Assembly (NCBI GenBank): GCA_026708645.1
Contig: JAPOUM010000040.1
Coordinates: 186,001-250,000 of the forward strand
Direction of reading: 5' to 3'
From: Acidimicrobiaceae bacterium
Lineage (GTDB): Bacteria > Actinomycetota > Acidimicrobiia > Acidimicrobiales > Aldehydirespiratoraceae
DNA: 64,000 nucleotides
Below, in pieces: positions 42,463 through 55,364 of this stretch. A program made the translations under genes and the position numbers. The notes beneath the pieces are model-generated. The model made no database searches and had not been told where the DNA came from. It worked only from the letters and a program-made list of their open reading frames with translations. Every line of letters begins with the position of its first letter. Position 1 is the first letter of the stretch.

Positions 42463-43965
42463 ATGACTGCGCCCCGGGTTCGCTTCGCGCCGGCGCCCAC
42501 CGGTTTCCTGCATGTCGGCAGCGCCCGGACGGCGCTGTTCAACTGGCTTTATGCCCGGCATCACGGCGGTGAGATGGTGCTGCGAATCGAGGACACCGAC
42601 GCGGCGCTCAAGACCCAGCAGTATGTGGACGCCATCGTCGAGCCGTTGCGCTGGCTGGGGCTCGACTGGGACGAAGGCCCGCACTTCCAGTCCGAGCGCA
42701 GGCAAGCGCATCAAGCCGCCGTGGAGCGGCTCCTGAGCCGAGGGGCCGCCTACTTCTGCGACTTGACCCGCGGCGAGATCAAGCAGCGCTGCGAGCAGGC
42801 GGGGTTGCCGCTCGGCTATCACGGCTGGTCCCGCGACCGCGGGGTGGCCGACGGGCCGGGCGTGGTGGTGCGGTTCCGCTGCCCCGATCAGGGCGAGACG
42901 GTCGTGGACGACGCAGTGCGCGGCAGGGTCAGCTTCCCCAACGAGTCGCTGGAGGATTTCGTGATCCGTCGCGGCGACGGTTCGCCCACCTTCCATCTGG
43001 CCAACGCGATGGACGACCACGACATGGCGATCAGTCATGTGATCCGCGGCGAGGACTTGCTCAACACCACCCCGCGGGTGCTGCTGTTGTGGCAGGCTCT
43101 CGGCTACGGCGCGCCGCCGCGCTATGCGCATCTGCCGCTGCTGGTCAACGCCAAGCGTCAGAAACTGTCCAAGCGACGCGACGACGTGTCGCTGGACGAT
43201 TACCGCCGCCGTGGCTGCCTGCCCGAGGCGATGGTCAACCATCTGGCGCTGCTGGGATGGGGACCGCCCGACGCAGCAGAGATACGTCCGCTCGATGAGA
43301 TCGTCGAGTTGTTCGATCTCGACGCGGTGAAGCCCTCACCGGCGTTCTTCGACCCGGCCCGCCTCGATCACATCAACTCCGTCTACATCAAAGCGCTGAC
43401 CCCCGAGCAGTTCGCGGACCGCGCTTTGCCCCATGTCTGCGGAATCGCCGCCGCCGACGCGTCCGGCACGTCCGCCGCAGCCGAAACAGTCGACGCTGCC
43501 TGCGAGGACGGCACGGCTCTCACGGCCGCTGCGACGACGCGCGAGGCGCACCAACAGCGAGCGCACGAGGTGTTGCTGAAGCTCGCGGGCGACTTGCAGC
43601 AGCGGGTGGCGGCGTTGGACGAAGTCTGGCAGTGGATCGACTGGATCCTGAGCGACGAGGTCGCCTACGACGACAAGGCCTGGCAGAAGTCGGTCGTGAA
43701 AGGCCGAGCCGCGGCCGAGGTGCTCGGAGCTGTGGAGGCCCGACTCGCCGAGGACGACTTCACCTCGGCTGAGCGCCTGGAGGCCGTAGTCATGGGCGTG
43801 GGCGACGAGTTGAGCGAGAGGCTCGGCGTGCGGGTGCGGTCGCAGGCGCCGGTGCGGGCAGCGGTCAGTGGCCGGGCTGCCGGGTTGCCGTTGTGGGAAC
43901 CGCTGAAACTCCTCGGCAAAGACGAAGTGCTGGCTCGGATCCGCCAGGCACGCTCACGACTATAG
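42463..43965 (+). CDS. gltX: Glutamyl-tRNA synthetase
   Basis: The 500-residue class I synthetase has the HIGH motif as GFLHVGSARTALFNW, LRIEDTDAA in the glutamate site and the KMSKS motif as KRQKLSKRRDD. HVIRGEDLLNTTPRVLLLW is typical of GluRS. An Ala/Thr-rich insert of about 40 residues lies near 330-370. A GluRS that also charges tRNA-Gln would need GatCAB, which is not in the window; no glutaminyl-tRNA synthetase is seen here either. Confidence 0.93.
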   Translation: MTAPRVRFAPAPTGFLHVGSARTALFNWLYARHHGGEMVLRIEDTDAALKTQQYVDAIVEPLRWLGLDWDEGPHFQSERRQAHQAAVERLLSRGAAYFCDLTRGEIKQRCEQAGLPLGYHGWSRDRGVADGPGVVVRFRCPDQGETVVDDAVRGRVSFPNESLEDFVIRRGDGSPTFHLANAMDDHDMAISHVIRGEDLLNTTPRVLLLWQALGYGAPPRYAHLPLLVNAKRQKLSKRRDDVSLDDYRRRGCLPEAMVNHLALLGWGPPDAAEIRPLDEIVELFDLDAVKPSPAFFDPARLDHINSVYIKALTPEQFADRALPHVCGIAAADASGTSAAAETVDAACEDGTALTAAATTREAHQQRAHEVLLKLAGDLQQRVAALDEVWQWIDWILSDEVAYDDKAWQKSVVKGRAAAEVLGAVEARLAEDDFTSAERLEAVVMGVGDELSERLGVRVRSQAPVRAAVSGRAAGLPLWEPLKLLGKDEVLARIRQARSRL

Positions 43966-44041
43966 CGGAGATTATTTTCTGTATTTGAAAGATATGTTCT
44001 GTTATTGCAGATAGAGCCGACTGCGGCGAGTGAGGTTGAAA

Positions 44042-44563
44042 ATGCGCGAATCGATCGACCGCGGTTATGCGGTGGGCGGTGTGTCAGCAGTGTTGATCGT
44101 TGTGAGCGTCTTGAGCGCCGCCTTGACGTTCGCGGCGGCGCCAGCGGCGGCAGTCGGGTCGGTGGCGCCCCATCAAAGGCCTGTGATGCGTCCGCCGGTC
44201 GACACTCCGGTGTCGGATCCGTTCCGGATGCCCGAGAATCCCTACGGCCCCGGCAATCGCGGCATCGAATACGACACCGAGCCCGGACAGCTGGTCAGAG
44301 CCGCCGCCGCGGGCGTCGTGCGGTTCGCGGGCGCTGTTGCCGGGTCGCTGCACGTGACTGTCGACCACGGCGCCGGGCTTCGCAGCAGCTACTCGCATCT
44401 GCGCCGCATCGCTGTGCGGGCGGGTGCTTCCGTGGTGCGCGGCGCGCCTCTGGGTATCGCCGGAGAGCGACTGCATTTCGGGGTGCGCCTCGACGACGAG
44501 TATCGCGATCCTGGTGACTACATCGGCGTGAGGCGCGTGCGGGTGAGGCTCGTGCCGCATTGA
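44042..44563 (+). CDS. Degenerate LytM (M23 peptidase) domain protein, exported
   Basis: The 173-residue product has a signal-like N-terminus (helix about 11-33, then AAAPAAAVGS) and an M23 fold at about 60-165: GIEYDTEPGQLVRAAAAGVV, YSHLRRIAVRAGASVVRGAP and GERLHFGVRL. Three catalytic or zinc positions differ from active enzymes: the first His is Asn72, the zinc Asp is Glu76, and the first His of HxH is Arg143. His119 and His145 remain. It is therefore probably non-catalytic, like the EnvC/NlpD activators of cell-wall amidases. GAGG before ATG 44042 supports this start; GTG 44030 is an alternative. The upstream gap is AT-rich. Confidence 0.8.
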   Translation: MRESIDRGYAVGGVSAVLIVVSVLSAALTFAAAPAAAVGSVAPHQRPVMRPPVDTPVSDPFRMPENPYGPGNRGIEYDTEPGQLVRAAAAGVVRFAGAVAGSLHVTVDHGAGLRSSYSHLRRIAVRAGASVVRGAPLGIAGERLHFGVRLDDEYRDPGDYIGVRRVRVRLVPH

Positions 44564-44807
44564 CGGCTCGTCCGTCGGTCGCGCGGGGCTGAGACGGCGC
44601 TTCCAACGGCGTCGCATCAGGCTTAGAAGTCTCGAAACCGCTGGAGCGCGGCGCACGGTCTGGCCGCAGCGCTCTTAGACTCATTGATCGACCCTCACGG
44701 GTCCGACGGCGTCGAGCGGCGCCGCCGAATCATTTCGCAACCCGCGCCTTCACCCGGTCGCTGAGGCGTCCGGCGCGGGCTACGCAGAACCGGGAGAAGA
44801 CACACCC

Positions 44808-45995
<1,188 letters not shown>

Positions 45996-45996
45996 T

Positions 45997-48118
<2,122 letters not shown>

Positions 48119-48179
48119 GACGCGAACCGGACGAGTGTGCATCCCCGACGCGGCGCCCGGGAAGTGAAAGGATCAAGAA

Positions 48180-49355
48180 GTGAGCGACCAAGACGATTAC
48201 ACCCGTTATCCGCACGGTTCCCAGGAATCGTACGATCTCGACGACGACGCCGGGGTGGTGGCCGGGCGGTCGGTGTTCGGCGACGACGAGCCTGCCTGGG
48301 GTTCGGATGCCGCGACCGGCGGTTCCGAGCCGAGGCTGCAAGAAGCCGACACGCAGGATGTGTGGCCCGACCACGGCGCCGCCCCGCGGTGGGAGGAATC
48401 CTCGGAGATGCTGCCGCCGATGGAGCCCAGCGAACCGGTGGGGCACACCACCGGCGAAGAGGATTTCTTCGGATACGAGGACCAGCCGATGTATCCGGGC
48501 GCGGCCACGTCGGTGGCAGCGCCCGTGTCCGACAGGCGCGACACGCCGATGGCGGTGCTGGTGGGCGTGTTCTTGTCGGCTGTGATCTTGGTGGCTCTGC
48601 AGCTGGGGCCCGCTGCGGCGCTGGTCGTGGCGACCGTGGTGCTCGGTCTGGCCGCTGTGGAACTGCTCGGCGCCGTGAGGGTCGCCGGTTATCAGCCGGC
48701 TGTGATTCTGGGACTCGTCGGGGTGGTGGCCATGCCTTTGGCCGCTTACTGGCGCGACGCCGCGGCCATTGTGGTGGTGCTGGCTTTGACGGTGGTTTTC
48801 GGCGCTCTTTGGTATCTCACCGGAGTGGGCGCCGAAGGACCGGTGCGAGGCCTCGCGGTGACTGTTTTCGCGGTGGCCTACATAGGAGTCCTCGGCGCGC
48901 ACGCAGCTTTGATCCTCAAAGTTCCCGTGCACGGAACGGGACTTCTAACCGCGGCGATAGTGCTGACGGTCGCGCATGATGTGAGCGCCATGGCCATCGG
49001 CCGGGCCGCGGGCCGCACTCCGCTGTCGCACGCGAGCCCCAACAAGACCTTGGAGGGGCTCGTCGGCGGAACCGTCGTCACGATCGTCGCGGGTCTGGTG
49101 ATGGGCTTCACGGGCCTGCCCGCTCCCGTGGCCGACAGCCCCGGCGGTTTCTGGACTGCAGTGCTGTTGGCGGTCGTGGTGGCGGTGGTCGCGCCGATCG
49201 GCGACTTGGCCGAGTCGATGCTCAAGCGGGACCTCGATATCAAGGACATGGGCTCGCTGCTTCCGGGCCACGGCGGGGTGCTCGACCGCTTCGACGCCTT
49301 GCTGTTCTCGCTGCCGGCCACGTATTACGTGGCGTTGATGGCGGGGGTCATCTAG
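48180..49355 (+). CDS. cdsA: Phosphatidate cytidylyltransferase
   Basis: This 391-residue membrane enzyme makes CDP-diacylglycerol for phospholipid synthesis. The first 120 residues are an acidic, soluble extension not found in short CdsA proteins; about seven membrane helices follow. [14 protein letters not shown] and [20 protein letters not shown] with the following [12 protein letters not shown] match the CDP-diglyceride synthetase signature with its Asp residues and HGG. The GTG start follows frr by 61 bp; GAAAGGATCAAGAA may serve as a ribosome site. Confidence 0.93.
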   Translation: MSDQDDYTRYPHGSQESYDLDDDAGVVAGRSVFGDDEPAWGSDAATGGSEPRLQEADTQDVWPDHGAAPRWEESSEMLPPMEPSEPVGHTTGEEDFFGYEDQPMYPGAATSVAAPVSDRRDTPMAVLVGVFLSAVILVALQLGPAAALVVATVVLGLAAVELLGAVRVAGYQPAVILGLVGVVAMPLAAYWRDAAAIVVVLALTVVFGALWYLTGVGAEGPVRGLAVTVFAVAYIGVLGAHAALILKVPVHGTGLLTAAIVLTVAHDVSAMAIGRAAGRTPLSHASPNKTLEGLVGGTVVTIVAGLVMGFTGLPAPVADSPGGFWTAVLLAVVVAVVAPIGDLAESMLKRDLDIKDMGSLLPGHGGVLDRFDALLFSLPATYYVALMAGVI

Positions 49356-49402
49356 AGCAGGCGAGCAGGAGAAGGTCAGTCAGCGCCGATCGGGATCACA
49401 CT

Positions 49403-50569
49403 GTGACGACGTCGGTCGCCCTGCTCGGCGCAACCGGGTCGATAGGGACGCAGACCCTCGACATCGTCGCTGCCAAGCCGGACAGTTATCGCATCGCCGC
49501 TCTCGGCGCGGCGAACTCTGTCGATCTGCTCGCTGAGCAGACACGCCGCTTCCGTCCCGACGTGGTGGCGATCGCCAACGCCGACCGGGCGGCCGAGCTG
49601 GCCGAGCAGATCCCCGACTCGGTGGAGTTGCTGGCCGGCGAGGACGCCATGGCCGACGCGGTGTCGGCGGCAGACACGGTCGTCAACGCCGTGGTGGGCT
49701 TCGCGGGCCTGCCGGTGACTTTGGCGGCTCTAGAATCCGGCAAACGGCTCGGCTTGGCCAACAAGGAATCGCTGATAGCAGCCGGCCCGGTGGTGCAGCG
49801 AGTGCGCGGCCAAGGCACGATGATCCCCGTCGACTCTGAGCATTGCGCCATCCACCAGTGCCTGCGAGCCGTGGACAGCCCCGAACAGGTGGCCGAGATC
49901 GTGCTGACCGCCAGCGGCGGGCCCTTCCGCGGGCGCAGCTCAGCGGACCTGGCGCAGGTCGGCGTCGCTGACGCTCTGGCTCATCCCACTTGGCGGATGG
50001 GTCCCAAGATCACGGTCGACTCCAGCACTCTCATGAACAAAGGCCTCGAAGTGATAGAGGCCCACGAGCTGTTCGGGGTGGATTACGACCGGATCGAAGT
50101 GGTGGTGCATCCGCAGTCGATCGTTCATTCGATGGTGACGTTCTGCGACGCCGCCACGCTGGCTCAGCTCTCGAAGCCGGACATGAGGCTCTGCATCGGC
50201 TACGCCTTGGCGTATCCCGACAGGCTCGACCACCCCTACGGCGCCATCGATTGGGCGCAGCTGGGCCGGCTGGACTTCGAGCCGCCCGACCGTCAAGCTT
50301 TCGGCTGTCTGGATCTTGCCTATCAGGCGGGACGCGCCGGCCGGACCGCGCCGGCCTGGTTGAACGCCGCCAACGAAGTGGCGGTTCAGGCCTTCCTGGA
50401 CGAGCGGATCCGCTGGGCGGACATAGCCTCCGTGCTCGACGCCGCCCTGCAGCAGTGGCCCGGCGCCGAGGCGAGCGACGTCGCCGCGGTTCTGGCTGCC
50501 GACGCCGAGGCTCGCCGCGTCGCAGAAAGCCTGGTGTCGGGCGCATCAGGCGCCGCCGTCGACAGCTAG
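49403..50569 (+). CDS. dxr: 1-deoxy-D-xylulose 5-phosphate reductoisomerase
   Basis: The 388-residue enzyme makes methylerythritol phosphate, the first committed step of the non-mevalonate pathway. The NADPH loop is LLGATGSIGTQTLDI, metal and substrate residues are in MIPVDSEHCAIHQCL, TASGGPFRG and WRMGPKITVDSSTLMNKGLE. The C-terminal helical domain contains AWLNAANEVAVQAFL. The GTG start lies 47 bp after cdsA. This is the target of fosmidomycin in other bacteria. Confidence 0.95.
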   Translation: MTTSVALLGATGSIGTQTLDIVAAKPDSYRIAALGAANSVDLLAEQTRRFRPDVVAIANADRAAELAEQIPDSVELLAGEDAMADAVSAADTVVNAVVGFAGLPVTLAALESGKRLGLANKESLIAAGPVVQRVRGQGTMIPVDSEHCAIHQCLRAVDSPEQVAEIVLTASGGPFRGRSSADLAQVGVADALAHPTWRMGPKITVDSSTLMNKGLEVIEAHELFGVDYDRIEVVVHPQSIVHSMVTFCDAATLAQLSKPDMRLCIGYALAYPDRLDHPYGAIDWAQLGRLDFEPPDRQAFGCLDLAYQAGRAGRTAPAWLNAANEVAVQAFLDERIRWADIASVLDAALQQWPGAEASDVAAVLAADAEARRVAESLVSGASGAAVDS

Positions 50570-50572
50570 CCT
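50567..50572 (+). promoter_or_regulatory. -10 box TAGCCT near the rseP start
   Basis: The box includes the dxr stop codon and ends 9 nt before ATG 50582. It may give rseP a start site of its own inside the operon. Confidence 0.35.
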
Positions 50573-50581
50573 TCTCGCGCG

Positions 50582-52072
50582 ATGGCTGGCAGTTCCTCGG
50601 CACAGCAATCAGGTGATTGGATCCGTCTCGGCGCCTTGGTGGCCGGCGTCGTGCTGCTGGGGGTACTGGCAGGCGCCGGCTGGGTGGTGATCATCCTGGC
50701 GCTGGTCGCCATGCTGTTCTTGCACGAGCTGGGACATTTTGTGACAGCACGCCTGACGGGGATGAAGGTCAGCGAGTTCTTCATCGGTTTCGGGCCGCGT
50801 CTCTGGTCGTTCCGCCGCGGCGAGACCGAGTACGGCATCAAAGCGATCTGGATCGGCGCCTATGTGCGGATCGTCGGGATGAACAACCTCGATCAGGTGG
50901 ATCCCGGCGACGAGCCGCGCACCTTCCGCCAGCAGAGTTATCCGCGGAAGCTGCTGGTTCTGACAGCCGGCTCGGGGATGCATTTCATCATCGTTGTGCT
51001 GCTGCTGTTCGCGGTGCTGCTCAGCGACGGGCGGGTCGCCGGCAGAGCGTCGGAGGCTCTCGACAACGAGAGCTGGGTTCTGTCGACGGTCTCGCCTGAC
51101 AGCGCCGCGGCCGCCGCCGGTCTGCGCCCCGGCGATGAATTGGTCTCTGTGGCGGGTGTCGCCCGCAGCAGCTTCGATGACTTCTCGGTGCTGGTGCAGC
51201 AGCTGGCGGGCCGGCAGGTGGAGGTGCTCTACCGCCGCGACGGCGCGGACCGCAGCGCCTTCGCCACGGTCGGCGAACGCCTCACAGCCGAGGGCGCCGC
51301 CGGGATCACAGGGCTGATCGAGGGCGACCGCATCCTGGCAGTCGAGGGCCTGCAAGCCGACGGGGCGCCGACTTACTCTCAGCTCGTCGAATACGGGCGC
51401 GATCGGATCGGCGAGCCCCTCGACATCACCATCGTCGACACTCGGACAGGGCGGCCCGCGGTGGTGGAGGACGCAGTCGTAACCGCTTTGGCGGAACCCG
51501 CGGACGCCGTCCGCGGCTTCTTCGGCGTGTCAGCGGAGTTCCGAGCTGGAGGACTGGGCGTCTTCGGCGCCGCCGAAGAGGCGCTGCGACAGTCGCTGCT
51601 GGTCATACGCGACGTGCTCGTGGCCATACCCGCGGTCGTGACCGATGGGCTGGGCGGCACTTTCGACGGGTTGCGCGGCGATGATCCGCCGGTGACAGGC
51701 ACTCAAGCCGCCCGCGAGTTGGAACTGCGGCGCCTCGACAGCTCGCATCCCGACGAGAATCGGATCCTGTCGATCTACGGCGTGGCGCGCATCGGCGCGG
51801 AGGTGGCCTCCGACAGCTTCAGCGACGTGCTGCTGCTGCTGGTTTATGTCAATGCTTTCATCGGAGTGTTCAATCTTCTGCCTCTGCTGCCGCTCGACGG
51901 AGGCCATGTGGTCGTGGCCACGTACGAGCGCATCCGCTCCTTCGGCGGCCGGGTCCACCGGGTGGACGCGGCGCGGCTGCTGCCGGTCACTTACGCGTTC
52001 GTCGCCCTGCTGCTGGTGGTGGGCGGCGTGGCTCTGCTGCGCGACATCTTCGACCCCGTCAGCTTCGGTTAG
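50582..52072 (+). CDS. rseP: Site-2 protease, RseP/Rip1 type
   Basis: This 496-residue intramembrane zinc protease cuts anti-sigma factors and remnant signal peptides. The zinc site HELGH is at residues 48-52 in the second membrane helix and the third ligand is in FNLLPLLPLDGGHV near the C-terminus. One clear PDZ domain (about 155-225) and a second, weaker one lie between. The family name in actinobacteria is Rip1. Position between dxr and ispG is conserved in actinobacteria. Confidence 0.93.
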   Translation: MAGSSSAQQSGDWIRLGALVAGVVLLGVLAGAGWVVIILALVAMLFLHELGHFVTARLTGMKVSEFFIGFGPRLWSFRRGETEYGIKAIWIGAYVRIVGMNNLDQVDPGDEPRTFRQQSYPRKLLVLTAGSGMHFIIVVLLLFAVLLSDGRVAGRASEALDNESWVLSTVSPDSAAAAAGLRPGDELVSVAGVARSSFDDFSVLVQQLAGRQVEVLYRRDGADRSAFATVGERLTAEGAAGITGLIEGDRILAVEGLQADGAPTYSQLVEYGRDRIGEPLDITIVDTRTGRPAVVEDAVVTALAEPADAVRGFFGVSAEFRAGGLGVFGAAEEALRQSLLVIRDVLVAIPAVVTDGLGGTFDGLRGDDPPVTGTQAARELELRRLDSSHPDENRILSIYGVARIGAEVASDSFSDVLLLLVYVNAFIGVFNLLPLLPLDGGHVVVATYERIRSFGGRVHRVDAARLLPVTYAFVALLLVVGGVALLRDIFDPVSFG

Positions 52073-52114
52073 CTGTCGGTTCCGCGCCGCGCCCGCCGCA
52101 GAGCAGAGGCGGGC

Positions 52115-52120
52115 TAGGCT
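52115..52120 (+). promoter_or_regulatory. -10 box TAGGCT of ispG
   Basis: The box ends 8 nt before GTG 52129, again without a ribosome site. Confidence 0.45.
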
Positions 52121-52128
52121 TCACGGTC

Positions 52129-53361
52129 GTGCAGGTCAACGCCAGCTTCCCTCGGCGCAAGACGCGTCAGATCATGGTCGGCAAGGTTGCGGTCGGAGGG
52201 GACGCGCCGGTCACAGTGCAGTCGATGACGGTCACCAAGACGGCCGACCATGAGGCCACTCTGCAGCAGATCTACGCCTTGGCCGCCGCAGGCGCCGACA
52301 TCGTGCGCTGCACCTGCAACAGGCCCGAGGCCGCTGAGGGACTGGCCCGCATCGTGCCCCGCTCGCCGGTGCCGATCGTGGCCGACATCCACAACAACCA
52401 CCGCATGGCTCTGGCTGCGCTGGAAGCCGGGGTCCACTGCCTGCGTCTCAACCCCGGCAACATTCGCAAACCCGAGCAGATCAAGGCCGTGGCCCGCGAA
52501 TGCAAAGACCGCGGCGTGCCTGTCCGCATCGGGGTCAACGGCGGCTCCCTCGACCCGGATCTGTATCACCCGGAACTGGGCGTGACGCCCGAGGCGATGG
52601 TGGCCTCCGCCATGCGCGAGCTCGCCTACTTCGAGGAGGTCGGCTTCGATCTTGTGAAGATCTCGGTGAAGGCGTCGAGCGTCCCTTTGATGATCCAGGC
52701 CTACCGGCAGCTGGCCGAGACCTGCGATCATCCTCTGCATCTGGGGGTGACCGAGGCGGGGCCTCCGCCGGCGGGGATCATCAAGTCGACGGCCGGGATA
52801 GCGGCACTGCTGGCCGACGGCATCGGAGACACGATCCGGTATTCGCTGACCACCGATCCGGTGGTCGAAGCTCAATGCGGTCGGCGACTGCTGGAATCGC
52901 TGGGACTGCGGGAGCTCCGCAATGTGGACCTGATCGCCTGTCCGAGCTGCGGAAGAGCCGAAGTCGACGTGTTCGGAGTGGCTCAGAAGGCCATGGAAGC
53001 CTTCGGGGATCGGCAGATCCCTTTGCAGGTGGCGGTGATGGGTTGCGTGGTCAACGGTCCCGGCGAAGCCCGGGACGCGGATTTGGGGATCGCTGCGGGG
53101 AACAAGCGAGGCCATCTGTTCGTCAAAGGCGAGAACGTCGCCGTGGTGGCCGAAGACGAGATGGTGGACGCGCTGGTGGATTGGGCCGAGTTCATCTGCG
53201 AGCACGGCTCAGAAGCCGCTTTGCAGCGCGCCGCCCGGACGCGGGCCGCGGCCCGGCAGGCGGCAGAGGAGGACCGTCGCCGCAATCTCGATGAGATGGG
53301 CGATGACGCCAACCAGTCTGAGATCCTCGTGGAGGGGATCCGCCGCCACAGCAGCGTCTGA
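52129..53361 (+). CDS. ispG: (E)-4-hydroxy-3-methylbut-2-enyl diphosphate synthase
   Basis: The 410-residue enzyme performs the penultimate step of the non-mevalonate pathway. Front motifs are VTVQSMTVTKTADHEATLQQ and VRCTCNRPEAAEG; 4Fe-4S ligands are in LIACPSCGRAEVDVFG and VMGCVVNGPGEARDADLG. The last 40 residues are a charged tail absent from many homologues. With dxr and ispE, three of seven pathway genes are in this window. Confidence 0.95.
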   Translation: MQVNASFPRRKTRQIMVGKVAVGGDAPVTVQSMTVTKTADHEATLQQIYALAAAGADIVRCTCNRPEAAEGLARIVPRSPVPIVADIHNNHRMALAALEAGVHCLRLNPGNIRKPEQIKAVARECKDRGVPVRIGVNGGSLDPDLYHPELGVTPEAMVASAMRELAYFEEVGFDLVKISVKASSVPLMIQAYRQLAETCDHPLHLGVTEAGPPPAGIIKSTAGIAALLADGIGDTIRYSLTTDPVVEAQCGRRLLESLGLRELRNVDLIACPSCGRAEVDVFGVAQKAMEAFGDRQIPLQVAVMGCVVNGPGEARDADLGIAAGNKRGHLFVKGENVAVVAEDEMVDALVDWAEFICEHGSEAALQRAARTRAAARQAAEEDRRRNLDEMGDDANQSEILVEGIRRHSSV

Positions 53362-53490
53362 CGCGTCGGCGCTCGCGGCGCCGGCAAGTGGGAGTTCGCC
53401 GTTTCGTTTTTCGCGGCGCGCCGTGGATGTCAGCCGCCGATGGCGCCGGTGTCGCCGGTATGCTGAGGTGACGTTCGATTCTTGTGGAAG

Positions 53491-53514
53491 CGGCGTGGGT
53501 TTCGGCCCACGCCG
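53491..53514 (+). ncRNA. Hairpin in the rimP-nusA leader
   Basis: A perfect 9-bp stem CGGCGTGGG/CCCACGCCG with loop TTTCGG lies about 75 nt before rimP. Leaders of rimP-nusA-infB operons in other bacteria carry conserved structured RNA, often with similar GTGGG/CCCAC stems, so this may be a regulatory leader. There is no T run, so it is not a normal terminator. Confidence 0.45.
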
Positions 53515-53536
53515 TTGCCAGTTAGCGGGAGCAGCG

Positions 53537-53602
53537 ATGAGTCACAGGCACGGCGCTTCGCACGGCGCCGACGAAAGCGGCGAGCAGCATGGCGATCGTT
53601 GA
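53537..53602 (+). CDS. Possible upstream peptide overlapping rimP
   Basis: An ATG with GGGAG 6 nt before it opens a 21-residue frame (MSHRHGASHGADESGEQHGD and one Arg) that ends 14 nt inside rimP. The peptide is rich in His and Gly. It could couple translation to rimP, which itself has a weak ribosome site. Unproven. Confidence 0.35.
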   Translation: MSHRHGASHGADESGEQHGDR

Positions 53603-54068
53603 CCGCGTCCGCGAGCTCGCGGCTCCTCTGGCCGAAGCGGCTTCCGTCGATCTTTACGACGTGGAATACAACGGCGGTGTCGTGAGGGTGCTGGCCGATG
53701 CTGAAGGAGGCATCGATTTGGAGGAGATCGCCGCGTTGTCGCGTTCGCTGGGCCGCGCCTTGGACGAGCAGGATCTGATACCGGGCCGCTACACGCTCGA
53801 GGTTTCCAGCCCCGGCCTGGAACGCCCGCTGCGCACCCCCGAACACTTCCGCAAAGCGACCGGATCCGAGGTGAGGATCAAGACCGCGACGGATTTCGAC
53901 GGGCCGCGGCGCTTGCTCGGGACCGTCGAACGGGTGGCCGCCGCCGGCGTGGAGTTGCGAAGCCGCGACGGAGCGCTGCTCCATGTCGATTTCGAGCAGG
54001 TGCTCTCGGCCCGCACAGTCTTTGAGTGGGGCGCGCAGGCGCGCAAGCCGCCGAAAGGCGCGGTTTGA
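53589..54068 (+). CDS. rimP: Ribosome maturation factor RimP
   Basis: The 159-residue product assists assembly of the small ribosomal subunit. The N-terminal alpha-beta domain includes EAASVDLYDVEYNGGVVRVL and the signature RYTLEVSSPGLERPLRTPEH; the C-terminal SH3-like domain follows. It heads the rimP-nusA-infB operon, as in nearly all bacteria. Confidence 0.92.
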   Translation: MAIVDRVRELAAPLAEAASVDLYDVEYNGGVVRVLADAEGGIDLEEIAALSRSLGRALDEQDLIPGRYTLEVSSPGLERPLRTPEHFRKATGSEVRIKTATDFDGPRRLLGTVERVAAAGVELRSRDGALLHVDFEQVLSARTVFEWGAQARKPPKGAV

Positions 54069-54149
54069 AGCGCGCCGCGTCGAGAACCGAACCTCCGAAC
54101 CCGACGAACCCGATCCGATCCACAATCCGCACAACAAGAAGGGGATGCC

Positions 54150-55331
54150 ATGAACGCTGAGATGATGGAAGCTCTGCAGGCGATGGCGGCTGAGCGGGGC
54201 ATAACCGTCGACTCGCTGTTCGCGGCTCTCGCCGACGCTTTGGAGTCGGCTTACAAGCGGCTGCCCGACGCCAAAGAGTACGCCTGGGTGACGATCGACC
54301 CGTCCACCATGGAGTTCCGTGTGATGACGCAGGATCTCGACGAGGAGGGGCGCCCGACCGGCGCGGAGTACGAGGTGACTCCCGAAGACTTCGGGCGCAT
54401 CGCCGCAGCGACGGCGCGTCAGGTGATGACGCAGCGCATCCGCGAGGCCGAGCGCGAGCTCAAATACGAGGAGTACGCCGGTCGAGAGGGCGACATCGTC
54501 ACCGGCATGATCCAGCAGACCGACGCCCGTTACACGCTTCTCGACTTGGGCCGTGTGGAGGCTCTGCTTCCCCAGGCCGAGCAGGTCCCCTATGAAAGAC
54601 CCGACTCGAACACGCGGCTCAAGGCCTACATCGTAGAAGTGCGCAAGACCGCCAAAGGGCCCCAGATCGTGGTCAGTCGGACCCATCCCGGCCTGGTCAA
54701 GCGGCTCTTCGAGCTCGAAGTGCCCGAGATTGCCGACGGGATCGTCGAGATCAAGGCTTGCGCTCGAGAGCCGGGGCATCGCACCAAGATCGCGGTGCAT
54801 TCCAACGACCCGAACGTGGATCCCGTGGGCGCCTGCGTCGGGGCTCGGGGCGCCAGAGTCCGCCAAGTGGTCAACGAGCTGCGCGGCGAGAAGATAGACA
54901 TCGTGCCCTTCAGCAGCGAACTGGAAGAGTTCGTGATGAAAGCGCTTTCACCGGCTCGGATCAAAGAGGTCCGCCCCGATGAGACGACCGGCGACTGCGA
55001 TGTGATCGTGCCCGACTACCAGCTCTCGCTGGCTATCGGCAAAGAAGGCCAGAACGCGCGTCTGGCCAGCCGTCTCACCGGTTGGGGCATAAACATCAAA
55101 AGCGAGACCCAGCTCTCCGAGGAAGCGGCCTACGGCGACGTCGAGTGGGCGGAGGGCGAATGGATCACCGACCCGGCAACAGGCGCGCAGCTCTGGCAGC
55201 CCGCCGACGGGGGGGAGGCGGTCAGCGTGGAAGCCTGGACTGAGATGGCACAGGATCGAAGCGCCGAAACCGCCGAGCCTGCCGCCGCTGGGCCTGCCGC
55301 CGCAGCACCTGCGAGCGAGGCAGCCGACTAA
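54150..55331 (+). CDS. nusA: Transcription termination/antitermination factor NusA
   Basis: The 393-residue product binds RNA polymerase and nascent RNA. The N-terminal polymerase-binding domain (about 1-105) is followed by S1 (about 110-180, GREGDIVTGMIQQTDARYTL), KH1 (VDPVGACVGARGARVRQVVN) and KH2 (LSLAIGKEGQNARLASRLTG). After KH2 there is a 70-residue Glu/Ala-rich tail without the acidic repeats of E. coli. AAGAAGGGG precedes the ATG. Confidence 0.95.
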   Translation: MNAEMMEALQAMAAERGITVDSLFAALADALESAYKRLPDAKEYAWVTIDPSTMEFRVMTQDLDEEGRPTGAEYEVTPEDFGRIAAATARQVMTQRIREAERELKYEEYAGREGDIVTGMIQQTDARYTLLDLGRVEALLPQAEQVPYERPDSNTRLKAYIVEVRKTAKGPQIVVSRTHPGLVKRLFELEVPEIADGIVEIKACAREPGHRTKIAVHSNDPNVDPVGACVGARGARVRQVVNELRGEKIDIVPFSSELEEFVMKALSPARIKEVRPDETTGDCDVIVPDYQLSLAIGKEGQNARLASRLTGWGINIKSETQLSEEAAYGDVEWAEGEWITDPATGAQLWQPADGGEAVSVEAWTEMAQDRSAETAEPAAAGPAAAAPASEAAD

Positions 55332-55364
55332 GCCGCTCGAATCGCTAAACTTCAACAGGCGTGG

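Noticed and set aside
44676..44807. Structured ribosomal-protein leader before rpsB
   Set aside because: The leader is GC-rich and many stems can be drawn, but none is clearly stronger than chance and I cannot test covariation.
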